In this document: positions 7,440-15,462 of the stretch, piece after piece | Layout: each line of letters opens with the position of its first letter | Position numbering within the stretch: position 1 is the stretch's first letter | Assembly: GCA_046765875.1 (NCBI GenBank) | Contig: JBKPSJ010000187.1 | Location: 1 to 23,000 of the forward strand | From: DASRHY01 sp046765875 | GTDB taxonomy: Bacteria > Actinomycetota > Actinomycetes > Propionibacteriales > Kribbellaceae | Direction: 5' to 3' | DNA length: 23,000 bases | Notes under the pieces: generated by a model | Seen by the model: only the letters and a program-made list of their open reading frames with translations | Databases searched by the model: none | What the model was told of the DNA's origin: nothing | Position numbers and translations under genes: made by a program

Positions 7440-10400
7440 GTGCAGATCGGGATGCTCGGACCGTTCGAGGTTCGTGCGGACGACGGCGTCCTAGCCGACG
7501 TACCGGGCGCCCGGCTGCGCGCGCTGCTGATCGCCCTCGCGCTCGACCCAGGTCACGCGGTGCCGAAGGCGACGCTCATCGACTGGATCTGGGGTGAACA
7601 GCCACCCGCCGACGCGGCGAATGCCTTGCAACGCCTGGTTTCCCGGCTGCGGAAGGCCCTGCCGGAGGGGTCGGTCGACGGGCTGACGGACGGCTACCGG
7701 TTGAGGGTGGAGCCCGACGCAGTCGACGCCGTGCGGTTCGAGCGTCTCGTCCGTCAGGCCCGCGACGACCAGGATTCACTGGGGGTACGGCGGCTGCGCG
7801 AGGCGCTCGCCTTGTGGCGCGGTGCGGCCATGCAGGACGTCGGCTTGCAGGATAGTGCGGCGTTCGACGCGGCGATCACCCGGCTCGAAGGGCTGCGCCT
7901 GACTGCCATGGAGGACCGGTTCGATGCGGAGATCAGCCTCGGCCACGGTGCGGAGCTGGTCACGGAACTGACCGACCTGGTGGCCGCGCATCCGGTACGA
8001 GAACGGCTTGTCGCGGCGCTGATGCGTGCCCTCGTCGCGACCGGTCGCGATGCCGAGGCACTGCTCGTGTACGAGCGCACGAGAGAAACCCTGGCCGACG
8101 AACTGGGCGTCGACCCTTCACCGGAGCTGTCCGCATTGCACATCGCGCTGCTGCGGGGCGAGTTGGGACGACGGGAGGACAAGCGGGATACAAACCTGCG
8201 TGCGGAGCTGACCAGCTTCGTCGGCAAGGACGCCGACGTCGCTGCGGTCCGCGAGCTCATTGCGGAACATCGGCTCACCACCCTGATCGGGCCGGGCGGC
8301 TCCGGAAAGACCAGGCTGGCCACGGAAACCGCGCGTACCCTGCTCGGCGATCTGCCGGACGGCGTCTGGCTTGTCGAGCTCGCCGCCATCGGCGCCGGCG
8401 GTGACGTGGCGCAGGCGACGCTCGACGCGCTCAGGTTGCGCGATGCGCTGGTCGGCGACGTACCGGACGCCGAGCCCACCGATCGGGTCATCGCCGCGGT
8501 CCGCGAGCGGGAGATGTTGCTGATCCTGGACAACTGCGAGCACGTGATCGAGTCCGCGGCGACATTCGCCCATCGGGTGCTCGGAGAGTGCCGGCGGCTA
8601 CGGATCCTCGCGACGAGCAGGGAGCCCCTTGGCATCACCGGTGAGGCATTGTGGCCGGTCGCGCCGTTGGACCTGCCAGCCGCGGAAGCCGACCTCGCTG
8701 AGATCGAAGCCGCGCCGGCCGTCCGGCTCCTACAGGACCGCGCCGGCGACGTACGCAAGGACCTCGCTGCCGACGCCCGGACGATGTCGGCCATGGCACG
8801 CATCTGCCGGGCGCTGGACGGTATGCCACTGGCCATCGAACTCGCCGCGGCCCGGTTGCGCACCATGTCCCTCGATCAGCTCGCCAATCGGCTCGACGAC
8901 CGGTTCCGGCTGCTGACCGGCGGCAGCCGTACCGCCTTGCCGCGGCACCGGACGCTGCGCGCGGTGGTCGACTGGAGCTGGGAACTGCTCAGCGATGCCG
9001 AACGGACGGTCCTCTGCAGGCTCTCGGTGTTCTCCGGTGGTGCGAGCCTGGAAGCGGCCGAGCAGGTCTGCGCCGGCGGCGCGGTCGAGTCCTGGGACGT
9101 GCTCGAGTTGCTGACCGCGTTGACCGAGAAGTCGCTCGTAGTCACCCAGGGCGAGGGGGCGCCACGGTACCGGATGCTCGGCACGATCAAGGAGTACGCC
9201 GAGCAGCGTCTTGCGCAGGCGGGCGAATCGGAGCTGACCCGCCGCACGCATCTCGCGTACTTCACCGAACTCGCTGAGACCGCGGAGCCGCACCTGCGCC
9301 GCGCCGAGCAGTTGGAATGGCTCGCCGTGGTCGAGGCGGAGCACGACAACATCGCCGCTGCCATGCGCGGTGCGCTCGCGGCCGGCGACGCAGAGGGGGC
9401 GATGCGTCTCGCCGCCGCCGGCGGCTGGTACTGGTGGTTCGGCGGGCACAGGGCGGAGGGCAACGAGCTGATCGTGGCGGCCGCAGCTGTGCCCGGCGAG
9501 GTGTCAGAGGAGATCCAGGCGGTGGTGTACGCGTTCGTCACGGGATTCATGACCTCCGGACGAGGGAGTGACCAGCACGACGCTGAGGAGTGGATCCGCA
9601 AGACGTACGACATCAGCCGGCATGTCCAGAGCCGTCACCCAGCCGTGAAACTCGCTGGCGCGCTGGACCGCCTGCTGCAGGGGCCGGACGCGTTCCTGTC
9701 CGCGTTCGAGCCATTGCTCACCGACGAGGATCCCTGGGTATGCGCCCTGGCCCGGCTACAGCTCGGCAAGATGCGGATCATGCTCGGCCATGGGGACCGA
9801 GAGGCCGATGCGTACCTCCAGACGGCACTCACCGAGTTCCGTGCGATCGGCGAACGGTGGGGGATGTCGTTCGCCCTGACCGAGCTGGCGGATCGAATCG
9901 CCGTACGAGGCCAGTTCGCCGATGCGTGCGAGTACTACGAACAGGCGATCGCGGTCGCCACGGAGGTCGGTGCCACGGAGGATGTCGTGCGGATGCGGTC
10001 GCGGCAGGCGCAGCTGTACTGGCTGGCGGGTGACGAAGAGTCGAGCGCGGCTGCGATGGCGGTGGCGCAGCGGTACGCGGAACGGGTCGCGTGGCCGGAG
10101 GCGCTGGTCGAGCTGGCGCTGAGCAGGGCGGGGCTCGCGCGCTGGAGCGGCGACGCCGAGCAGGCCAGGCGGCAACTCGACGTCGCGACAGCCATGCTGG
10201 GCGAGGACGCCGAGCGGGCCGGCCTCCGAGCGATGAGACGGGACCTACTCGGCTACCTTGCCGAGGACCTGGCCGAATCTCGCGAACACCGCATCGCGGC
10301 TGTCCAGGCGGCGTCCGAATTGGGGAATGCACCCGCGATCGCCCAAGTGCTCGTCGGGACCGCGGATTTTGCGCTGCGCAACGAACAATACGAACAGGCT

Positions 10401-10580
10401 GCGCGACTGCTCGGCGCGAGCGCCGCCGTACTGGGTCTGCCGGATCGTTCCCAACCGGACGTCGGCCGGATCGAGGAGGAAGCGCGACGTCGCCTCGGTG
10501 ACTCGCGGTTCACCGAGGCGACGCGCGAGGGAGCGCAGGCGAGCTGGCAGGACTTGGCCGAGGTCACGCTCGCTTCGTGA
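7440..10580 (+). CDS. AfsR/SARP-family regulator with BTAD and NTPase domains
   Basis: 1046 residues. Residues 1-95 form an OmpR-type winged helix (MQIGMLGPFEVRADDG start, LVSRLRKAL recognition helix). Residues 96-245 are a bacterial transcriptional activation domain (LWRGAAMQDV...LGVDPSPELSALH). An STAND/NB-ARC-like NTPase follows, with Walker A GPGGSGKTR near 283 and Walker B LLILDNCEHV near 360, then TSREPL. The C-terminal half is helical and TPR-like. Proteins of this layout activate secondary-metabolite or export genes by binding tandem heptamers upstream of promoters. The start is GTG 7440, with no Shine-Dalgarno sequence and probably leaderless; ATG 7452 is an alternative. Its stop overlaps the converging ABC permease gene by 17 bases. 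Candidate target sites lie upstream of the adjacent ABC operon. Confidence 0.93.
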   Translation: MQIGMLGPFEVRADDGVLADVPGARLRALLIALALDPGHAVPKATLIDWIWGEQPPADAANALQRLVSRLRKALPEGSVDGLTDGYRLRVEPDAVDAVRFERLVRQARDDQDSLGVRRLREALALWRGAAMQDVGLQDSAAFDAAITRLEGLRLTAMEDRFDAEISLGHGAELVTELTDLVAAHPVRERLVAALMRALVATGRDAEALLVYERTRETLADELGVDPSPELSALHIALLRGELGRREDKRDTNLRAELTSFVGKDADVAAVRELIAEHRLTTLIGPGGSGKTRLATETARTLLGDLPDGVWLVELAAIGAGGDVAQATLDALRLRDALVGDVPDAEPTDRVIAAVREREMLLILDNCEHVIESAATFAHRVLGECRRLRILATSREPLGITGEALWPVAPLDLPAAEADLAEIEAAPAVRLLQDRAGDVRKDLAADARTMSAMARICRALDGMPLAIELAAARLRTMSLDQLANRLDDRFRLLTGGSRTALPRHRTLRAVVDWSWELLSDAERTVLCRLSVFSGGASLEAAEQVCAGGAVESWDVLELLTALTEKSLVVTQGEGAPRYRMLGTIKEYAEQRLAQAGESELTRRTHLAYFTELAETAEPHLRRAEQLEWLAVVEAEHDNIAAAMRGALAAGDAEGAMRLAAAGGWYWWFGGHRAEGNELIVAAAAVPGEVSEEIQAVVYAFVTGFMTSGRGSDQHDAEEWIRKTYDISRHVQSRHPAVKLAGALDRLLQGPDAFLSAFEPLLTDEDPWVCALARLQLGKMRIMLGHGDREADAYLQTALTEFRAIGERWGMSFALTELADRIAVRGQFADACEYYEQAIAVATEVGATEDVVRMRSRQAQLYWLAGDEESSAAAMAVAQRYAERVAWPEALVELALSRAGLARWSGDAEQARRQLDVATAMLGEDAERAGLRAMRRDLLGYLAEDLAESREHRIAAVQAASELGNAPAIAQVLVGTADFALRNEQYEQAARLLGASAAVLGLPDRSQPDVGRIEEEARRRLGDSRFTEATREGAQASWQDLAEVTLAS

Positions 10581-11307
10581 AGGTCGAGTTCGCCCACAGG
10601 TAGCCGACAAGCGCGATTCCGGCGCACCAGGCGAGGGCGGGGATCACGTCGCCGGCGGCCGGCGTACCGTTCAGGAGCCCGCGCAGGGTTTCGATGATGG
10701 GCGTGAAGGGCTGATACTCCGCGAACTGGCGGACTCCGGCGCCCATCTTGTCCGTCGGTGAGATCGCGCTGCTGAAGAACGGGAGCATGATCAGCGGCAC
10801 AGCGGCCAGACCGGCCGTTTCCGGGGACTTCGCCGCCAGTCCCAGGGCGATCGTCAGCCAGCCGGCCGCGAACCCGAGCAGTACGACGACACCGATCACG
10901 CCCAGCCAGTCGAGCAAGCTCGCCGACGGACTGAATCCCAGCAGAAACGCGACTGCGATGATCGCCGCGACGGCGAGCAGGTTGGTCAGCACACTGGCGA
11001 TGACGTGACCGTTCAGCACCGCGCCGCGAGGGACGTCCATGACCTTGAACCGGTTGATGATGCCCTTGGTCATATCGGAGTTGACCGACACCGCCACAGA
11101 CCCCAGGCCGTAGCAGACGGCCAGCAGGACCAGGCCCGGCGTCGCATAGTCGACGTAGTCGACGCCGACGCTGAAAGCGTCACCGAACACGTACACGAAC
11201 ATCAGCATGATCACGACCGGCATCAGAACCGCGTTGAACACCGTGGTCGGGTTCCGGGCGATGTGCTTGAAGTTGCGGCGCAACATCACGACCGATGGGG
11301 ACTTCAT
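10564..11307 (-). CDS. ABC-2 type transporter permease (DrrB-like)
   Basis: 247 residues with about six hydrophobic segments (for example VFNAVLMPVVIMLMFVYVFG, LVLLAVCYGLGSVAVSV, LGVIGVVVLLGFAAGWL). It has the ABC-2 permease pattern seen in daunorubicin-resistance DrrB proteins, including a late YQPFTPIIETLRGLLNG segment. It should form the membrane part of an exporter with the ATPase encoded just upstream. The ATG overlaps the ATPase stop as ATGA (11304-11307), so translation is coupled. The 3' end overlaps the SARP-type regulator gene tail-to-tail by 17 bases (10564-10580). The exported substrate is unknown; drug or lipid-like compounds are usual. Confidence 0.9.
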   Translation of the reverse strand: MKSPSVVMLRRNFKHIARNPTTVFNAVLMPVVIMLMFVYVFGDAFSVGVDYVDYATPGLVLLAVCYGLGSVAVSVNSDMTKGIINRFKVMDVPRGAVLNGHVIASVLTNLLAVAAIIAVAFLLGFSPSASLLDWLGVIGVVVLLGFAAGWLTIALGLAAKSPETAGLAAVPLIMLPFFSSAISPTDKMGAGVRQFAEYQPFTPIIETLRGLLNGTPAAGDVIPALAWCAGIALVGYLWANSTFTKRA

Positions 11308-12245
11308 TTCGCGAGCACCTCCGTGCTGTGGCCCGTCAGGGCGAGGAAAACGTCATCGAGGTCGGGTGTGTGGACGGAGAACTCTTCGGCGCTGAGCGAG
11401 TACTCGTCGAGCCTGTCGAGCAGAGCCCGCACCGCCTTCGTCCCGGCCTGGCTGGGCACCCGCAGGGTCAGCGCCTCGTCGTCCCGCGTGGAGTCGGGCA
11501 TGATGCGCGCGGCCATGTCGAGTTCCTCTGCCGTGGTGAACCGGAACCGGACATGGGTCCCGGGGATGCGGCGCTTGAGCTCGTCGGGATTGCCCTGGGC
11601 AGCTATCCGGCCCTGGTCGAGGACCGCGACCTGGTCAGCGAGCTGGTCGGCTTCATCGAGGTACTGGGTGGTGAGGAAGATGGTCACGCCGCCGGCCACC
11701 AGCTCACGGATGATCGTCCACATCGTGCGCCGGCTGCGCGGGTCCAGGCCCGTCGTCGGCTCGTCCAGGAAGATGATCCGGGGGTCGCCGGCGAGCGTCA
11801 TCGCCAGGTCGAGCTTGCGGCGCATCCCCCCGGAGTACGTCGACGCGGGCTTGTGCGCCGACTCCACCAGATCGAAGCGCTCGAGGAGCTCGGTGACGAT
11901 CCGCTTGCCGTCCTTGGCGGACAGCGGACTGAGATCCACCATCAGCTCGAGGTTCTCCTGCCCCGTCAGCAGCTCGTCCACCGCCGCGAACTGACCGGTG
12001 ACCCCGATCGCCGCACGTACCGCCTTGGCCTGCGTCGCGACGTCATGCCCGGCAACGCGAACCGTCCCGCCGTCGGCCTTGATCAATGTGGTCAGCACGT
12101 TCACCGTCGTGGTCTTGCCGGCCCCGTTCGGACCGAGCAGGGAGAAGACCGTCCCCGCCCGGACATTCAGATCGATGCCGTCAAGCACGACGTTGTCTTG
12201 ATAGGCCTTCCGTAGCCCGGAAGCCGTGATCGCTTGATTTGTCAT
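11304..12245 (-). CDS. ABC transporter ATP-binding protein (DrrA-like)
   Basis: 313 residues. Walker A is GPNGAGKTTT, the signature is YSGGMRRKLDLA, Walker B with the catalytic Glu is RIIFLDEPTTGLD, and TTQYLDEADQLAD carries the switch His region. FLTTQYLDEAD and the C-terminal TPDLDDVFLALTGH are typical of the DrrA (daunorubicin resistance) group. It hydrolyses ATP to drive the coupled ABC-2 permease. ATG 12245 (MTNQAITASGLRKAY) is chosen from the family's usual N-terminus; the frame stays open to 12350, but that part crosses three direct repeats and has no homologous look. GGTGGG three bases before the ATG is a weak ribosome site. Confidence 0.92.
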   Translation of the reverse strand: MTNQAITASGLRKAYQDNVVLDGIDLNVRAGTVFSLLGPNGAGKTTTVNVLTTLIKADGGTVRVAGHDVATQAKAVRAAIGVTGQFAAVDELLTGQENLELMVDLSPLSAKDGKRIVTELLERFDLVESAHKPASTYSGGMRRKLDLAMTLAGDPRIIFLDEPTTGLDPRSRRTMWTIIRELVAGGVTIFLTTQYLDEADQLADQVAVLDQGRIAAQGNPDELKRRIPGTHVRFRFTTAEELDMAARIMPDSTRDDEALTLRVPSQAGTKAVRALLDRLDEYSLSAEEFSVHTPDLDDVFLALTGHSTEVLAK

Positions 12246-12267
12246 GCGCCCACCGTCGTCGGACGGC

Positions 12268-12296
12268 CTGACACCCTCCTGACACTCCGCTGACAC
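12268..12296. promoter_or_regulatory. Three 7-bp direct repeats, 11-bp period: SARP-type operator candidate
   Basis: CTGACAC occurs at 12268-12274, 12279-12285 and 12290-12296, each separated by exactly 4 bases. On the drrA strand it reads GTGTCAG three times. SARP regulators bind heptamers with an 11-bp (one-turn) period, and a SARP-type gene ends 700 bases from the ABC pair. One further copy in the opposite orientation lies at 12329-12335. No convincing -10 box follows at the standard distance before drrA, so the promoter that it would serve is unclear. Confidence 0.55.
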
Positions 12297-12394
12297 GCCC
12301 TTCCCGTGCCAGCACATCGGACCGTTCAGTGTCAGGACGGCGCTCGACAATAAACCCGTGATCAGCTCATCGACCGCTGAGCAAGATCTTCATT

Positions 12395-12428
12395 GAGCTA
12401 CCTTCTAAGGCGAGTTGACTGGTAGCTC
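12395..12428. promoter_or_regulatory. Inverted repeat around the -35 box of the MFS gene
   Basis: GAGCTACC (12395-12402) and GGTAGCTC (12421-12428) are perfect 8-bp inverted arms with an 18-base centre. The -35 hexamer lies inside and the right arm fills the space after it. A third copy, GGAGCTACC, is at 12481-12489. This looks like a repressor operator; the CGNR regulator downstream or an unlinked regulator could be the binder. Confidence 0.45.
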
Positions 12429-12443
12429 CGTTTCATCGATACT
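12415..12443 (+). promoter_or_regulatory. Promoter of the MFS efflux operon
   Basis: TTGACT (12415-12420) and GATACT (12438-12443) are 17 bases apart, close to the housekeeping sigma consensus. Transcription would start near 12450, just before the AAAGGAG ribosome site of the leader ORF. Confidence 0.6.
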
Positions 12444-12467
12444 TGGTCATATAAAGGAGACGGCAGG

Positions 12468-12512
12468 ATGATGCCGCCCAGGAGCTACCGCCATTACCCA
12501 AAACGACGGTGA
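12468..12512 (+). CDS. Short leader ORF upstream of the MFS gene
   Basis: ATG 12468 to TGA 12512 encodes the 14-residue peptide MMPPRSYRHYPKRR. An excellent ribosome site, AAAGGAG (12453-12459), ends 8 bases before the ATG. The predicted transcript begins about 18 bases upstream, so this would be the first ORF on the efflux mRNA. It ends 18 bases before the MFS ATG. Efflux and resistance genes in Gram-positive bacteria are often controlled by such leaders, where ribosome stalling changes access to the main gene; the Pro-Pro-Arg and Arg/Tyr content could favour stalling. Function is inferred from layout only. Confidence 0.4.
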   Translation: MMPPRSYRHYPKRR

Positions 12513-12530
12513 CCCGACCGAGGAGCCAGC

Positions 12531-13769
12531 ATGCGAGAACGGTTCGGAAGCAGGCCGGCGATCATCACCTTGATCGCCTTGACCCTGGCGGTATTCATCT
12601 ACGTGACGACCGAGTCGCTGCCGATCGGGCTGCTTCCCTTGATCGCGAAGGACCTCGATACCACCGAGTCGGCGGTCGGGCTCCTGGTGACGGCGTACGG
12701 CCTGATCATCGTGGCGGCGTCCCTGCCAGTCACCCGACTGACTCGCAGGCTGCCTCGACGGCGGCTGCTGTGCATCCTGCTCGCCGTCTTCGTCATCGCA
12801 ACCTTCCTGTCGGCTGCGGCCTGGAACTACTGGCTGCTCATGGGCGCCAGGATGGTGACCGCACTGAGCCAGGCGCTGTTCTGGTGTGTTGTGACGCCGG
12901 CCGCCGCCGGCATGTTCCGGGCCGAGGTGCGCGGCCGGGCCGTGTCGATCCTGTACGCCGGCGTCTCCGTCGCCGCGCTGGCCGGCATCCCGGCCGGCAC
13001 GTGGCTCGGCCAGCAGACCAACTGGCGGATGGCGTTCGTCGTGCTCAGCGTGCCGGGCCTGCTCGTACTCGTCGCGGTCGCGGCCCTCCTGCCCAACACG
13101 CCGGCCGGGCAGGGCGCAGCGGACCGGGGCAGCGCACCCGACCGCGGCCGGTATCTGTCCGTCGTGGCCACTACGGCCATCGCGGTCACCGGCGGGTTCA
13201 CTGCCTTCACCTACATCGCCCCGTTCCTGACCGGCTTCAGCGGCTTCGCCGCGTCGTCGGTCGGTCCGCTCCTGCTGGTCCGCGGGATCGCGGGCCTGGC
13301 CGGCGTAGTCGTGGTCGGCTTCCTCGTGGACCGCCACGGCTGGCTGACCATGGTGGGGATCATGGGCCTGCAGGTCCTTGCGCTCGCCGGTCAGTACGCG
13401 TTCGGCACCTCCCAGGCCGCGACCGTCATGATGATCTGTCTGTCCGGCTTCACGCTGGCGGGCCTACCCGCCGTTCTCGGGTCACGGGTGCTCCGGTACG
13501 CCCCGGGCACATCGGACATGGCGAGCGCCGGCACCTCCACGGCGTTCAACACGGGAATCACCGCGGGAGCGTTGTTCGGTAGCGTGCTGCTGGCCGGTCC
13601 GGGCGTGCGCAGTACGGCACTCGTCGGGGCGGTGCTCAGCCTGGTGGCGTTCGCCGTCGTGCTGGCCGAACCGTTCTTCTCCAGCCAGCGGCGGGTCGCG
13701 CCGATCATCCGCCGGCCAGCCGCCGGATGCTCGGCCACCGGAATGCTGCAACCTCCTTCGACGTCTTAG
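12531..13769 (+). CDS. MFS drug/sugar efflux transporter (DHA1 type)
   Basis: 412 residues with about 12 membrane segments in two halves, split by a charged loop near residues 195-212. The first helix TTESLPIGLLPLIAKDL is typical of DHA1 exporters related to YdhP, SotB and chloramphenicol-type pumps. RLTRRLPRRRLL is the motif-A-like cytoplasmic loop between helices 2 and 3. It should use the proton gradient to export small molecules. The start is ATG 12531, with GAGGAG five bases upstream. It is preceded by its own promoter, an operator-like dyad and a 14-codon leader ORF, and is followed after 16 bases by the CGNR regulator gene, so both are probably one operon. The substrate is unknown. Confidence 0.92.
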   Translation: MRERFGSRPAIITLIALTLAVFIYVTTESLPIGLLPLIAKDLDTTESAVGLLVTAYGLIIVAASLPVTRLTRRLPRRRLLCILLAVFVIATFLSAAAWNYWLLMGARMVTALSQALFWCVVTPAAAGMFRAEVRGRAVSILYAGVSVAALAGIPAGTWLGQQTNWRMAFVVLSVPGLLVLVAVAALLPNTPAGQGAADRGSAPDRGRYLSVVATTAIAVTGGFTAFTYIAPFLTGFSGFAASSVGPLLLVRGIAGLAGVVVVGFLVDRHGWLTMVGIMGLQVLALAGQYAFGTSQAATVMMICLSGFTLAGLPAVLGSRVLRYAPGTSDMASAGTSTAFNTGITAGALFGSVLLAGPGVRSTALVGAVLSLVAFAVVLAEPFFSSQRRVAPIIRRPAAGCSATGMLQPPSTS

Positions 13770-13785
13770 GTGGTATCCAACCCGT

Positions 13786-14481
13786 ATGCACCCAGATGTG
13801 TCCGAATTGTCGCTGGTCGGCGGGCACCCCGCGCTCGACCTGGTCAACACGCTCGAACGAGGGGTACCGATCGACGGCGAGCCGCCCTACGACTTCCTGT
13901 CCGGCACTTCAGCATTACTACGCTGGACGGTCAGGGTGGGCCTGATCAGCGACGCGGAGGCCAAGCGGGTGAGTCGGGCCTGGCGCGAGGATCCCGCCGC
14001 CGCACAGGCCGGGCTGGCCGCTGTGCGGGACCTCCGGGAGGGACTGCACCTCGCGATGCTCGCCGCGATCCCGCCCGCGCACGGCGGGGCGGCGAATGAC
14101 CCCGGCGGCGCCGCCGAGGGCGAACCGATCGCTGCCGGGGCCGCCCTGGTCCGGTTGCATGACCGGTGGTCTGCGGCCGCCGCCCGGGCGACGCTGGTGC
14201 TCGACGGGGGCGACCCGCCGAGGGTACGGCTCGCCTATGGCACGGTGCCGGCAATGCTGGTACCCGACCGGATCGCTGAGGTCGCACTCGACGTACTGCT
14301 GACGGCCGACCTTACCCGGGTACGCCGGTGCCCTGTGGCCGAAGGCGGTTGCGGGTGGCTGTTCCTCGACCAGAGCCGCAACGGTTCCCGTCGCTGGTGC
14401 CGCATGGCCGATTGCGGCACCACGGCCAAGGCCCGGCGGCTCACCGAGCGGCGCCGCGCCGCGCGGGTCGGCGCACCGTAG
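13786..14481 (+). CDS. ABATE / CGNR zinc-finger family regulator
   Basis: 231 residues. The N-terminus (LSLVGGHPALDLVNTLE) matches the ABATE domain. The C-terminus holds a zinc finger with C182, C189, C205 and C210 around CGWLFLDQSRNGSRRWC. The motif that names the family, CGNR, here reads CGTT, although the four Cys and the following basic helix (AKARRLTERRRAAR) are kept. Such proteins are thought to act as transcription regulators, the N-terminal part perhaps binding a ligand. AGGTGG lies about 12 bases upstream, next to the MFS stop (13767-13769). The position suggests control of the efflux operon. Confidence 0.88.
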   Translation: MHPDVSELSLVGGHPALDLVNTLERGVPIDGEPPYDFLSGTSALLRWTVRVGLISDAEAKRVSRAWREDPAAAQAGLAAVRDLREGLHLAMLAAIPPAHGGAANDPGGAAEGEPIAAGAALVRLHDRWSAAAARATLVLDGGDPPRVRLAYGTVPAMLVPDRIAEVALDVLLTADLTRVRRCPVAEGGCGWLFLDQSRNGSRRWCRMADCGTTAKARRLTERRRAARVGAP

Positions 14482-14607
14482 TTTCCTGTCCTTCTCTGCT
14501 TGGCCGGGGAGGACGGCGGCGGCTGTTCGGCGTACGCGGTCGGGTCGCCGATCCCGCCGTCCGGGGTCGTTGTGGACGAGGTCGGGGTGAGGGAGGAAGC
14601 TAGCCGG

Positions 14608-15393
14608 GTGGCTGACTTCACCGGCGAGGATCTGACCGGATCGCGGTTCGAGGATGTTTACCTGACCGGCGCACGGTTCCGCGATGTCGACCTGCGGAAC
14701 GCGCGGTTCCAGTTGGTGGACCTGACGGGGGTGACGATCCGGGGTGCGGCTGTGGTTGACGTGGATATCAGCGGGCAGATCGCGAACCTGCGGGTCAACG
14801 GGGTCGACGTGGTGCCGCTTGTGGAGGCCGAGCTGGACCGCCGCTACCCGGAGCGGGTCAAGATGTGCCCGACCGATCCCGACGGGTTCCGCGACGCCTG
14901 GGACATCCTCGAGCGGCTGTGGCAGCAGACCGTTGAGCGGGCCCGCGGGCTGGCTCCGGAACTGCTGCACGAGCGGGTCGACGGCGAGTGGTCGTTCATC
15001 GAGACGTTGCGCCATCTCGTGTTCGCCACGGACGCCTGGGTCAAGCGCGCGGTCCTGGGCGATCCGTCGCCCTGGCACCGGCTGGACCTTCCCCACGAGG
15101 AGATGCCCGACGCTCCCGGCGTCCCCCGGGACCGAGACGCGCGGCCGTCCCTGGACGAAGTGCTCGCACTTCGCGCGGATCGTGTGGCGACCGTGCGCCG
15201 GGTGCTGGCCGATCTGACCGAGGACAAGCTGGCCGCGCGGACACAGCCGGTGGTGGAGCCGGGCTATCCGGAGTCGAAGAGCTTTCCAGTACGCCGTTGC
15301 CTGCTGACCGTCCTCAACGAGGAGTGGGAGCACCGGCTCTTCGCCGAGCGAGACATCGAGGTGCTCGAGGCACGCCAGCAAGCGACCGGGTGA
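14608..15393 (+). CDS. Pentapeptide-repeat / DinB-like fusion protein
   Basis: 261 residues. Residues 1-45 contain pentapeptide repeats (DLTGSRFEDVYLTGARFRDV and onward), each with the central Leu/Phe spacing of that fold. From about 95 to the end a four-helix DinB-like domain follows: WSFIETLRHLVFATDAW gives one conserved His, and NEEWEHRLFAERDIE gives the C-terminal HxxxxxRD pattern. DinB-like proteins include metal-dependent thiol transferases, for example mycothiol-dependent enzymes; no activity can be assigned here. The GTG at 14608 is chosen because GGGAGGAA (14591-14598) lies 9 bases upstream; the longer frame from 14500 has no such site. It is co-directional with the CGNR gene at a 126-base distance. 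Confidence 0.82.
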   Translation: MADFTGEDLTGSRFEDVYLTGARFRDVDLRNARFQLVDLTGVTIRGAAVVDVDISGQIANLRVNGVDVVPLVEAELDRRYPERVKMCPTDPDGFRDAWDILERLWQQTVERARGLAPELLHERVDGEWSFIETLRHLVFATDAWVKRAVLGDPSPWHRLDLPHEEMPDAPGVPRDRDARPSLDEVLALRADRVATVRRVLADLTEDKLAARTQPVVEPGYPESKSFPVRRCLLTVLNEEWEHRLFAERDIEVLEARQQATG

Positions 15394-15419
15394 ACAGTGG
15401 CCTCTCGCTGTGCGGCTGC

Positions 15420-15437
15420 CGTCCCATCGAGGGGACG
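15420..15437. terminator. Short hairpin between convergent genes
   Basis: CGTCCC, a 6-base loop and GGGACG (15420-15437) make a perfect 6-bp stem between the DinB-like gene and the converging ATPase pseudogene. There is no T-run, so termination is only possible, not shown. Confidence 0.25.
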
Positions 15438-15462
15438 CCGTCCGTTGAGGCGACGTGACCTC

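Noticed and set aside
7181..7597. Plus-strand frame with about 45 hydrophobic N-terminal residues, possible small membrane protein
   Set aside because: No ribosome site, and after the hydrophobic part it runs out of frame through the start of the SARP-type gene as Arg/Pro-rich sequence. It was not called as a gene.
12246..12350. 35-residue N-terminal extension of the DrrA-like ATPase
   Set aside because: It crosses the heptamer array and has no family resemblance; MTNQAITASGLRKAY fits the normal start of the domain.
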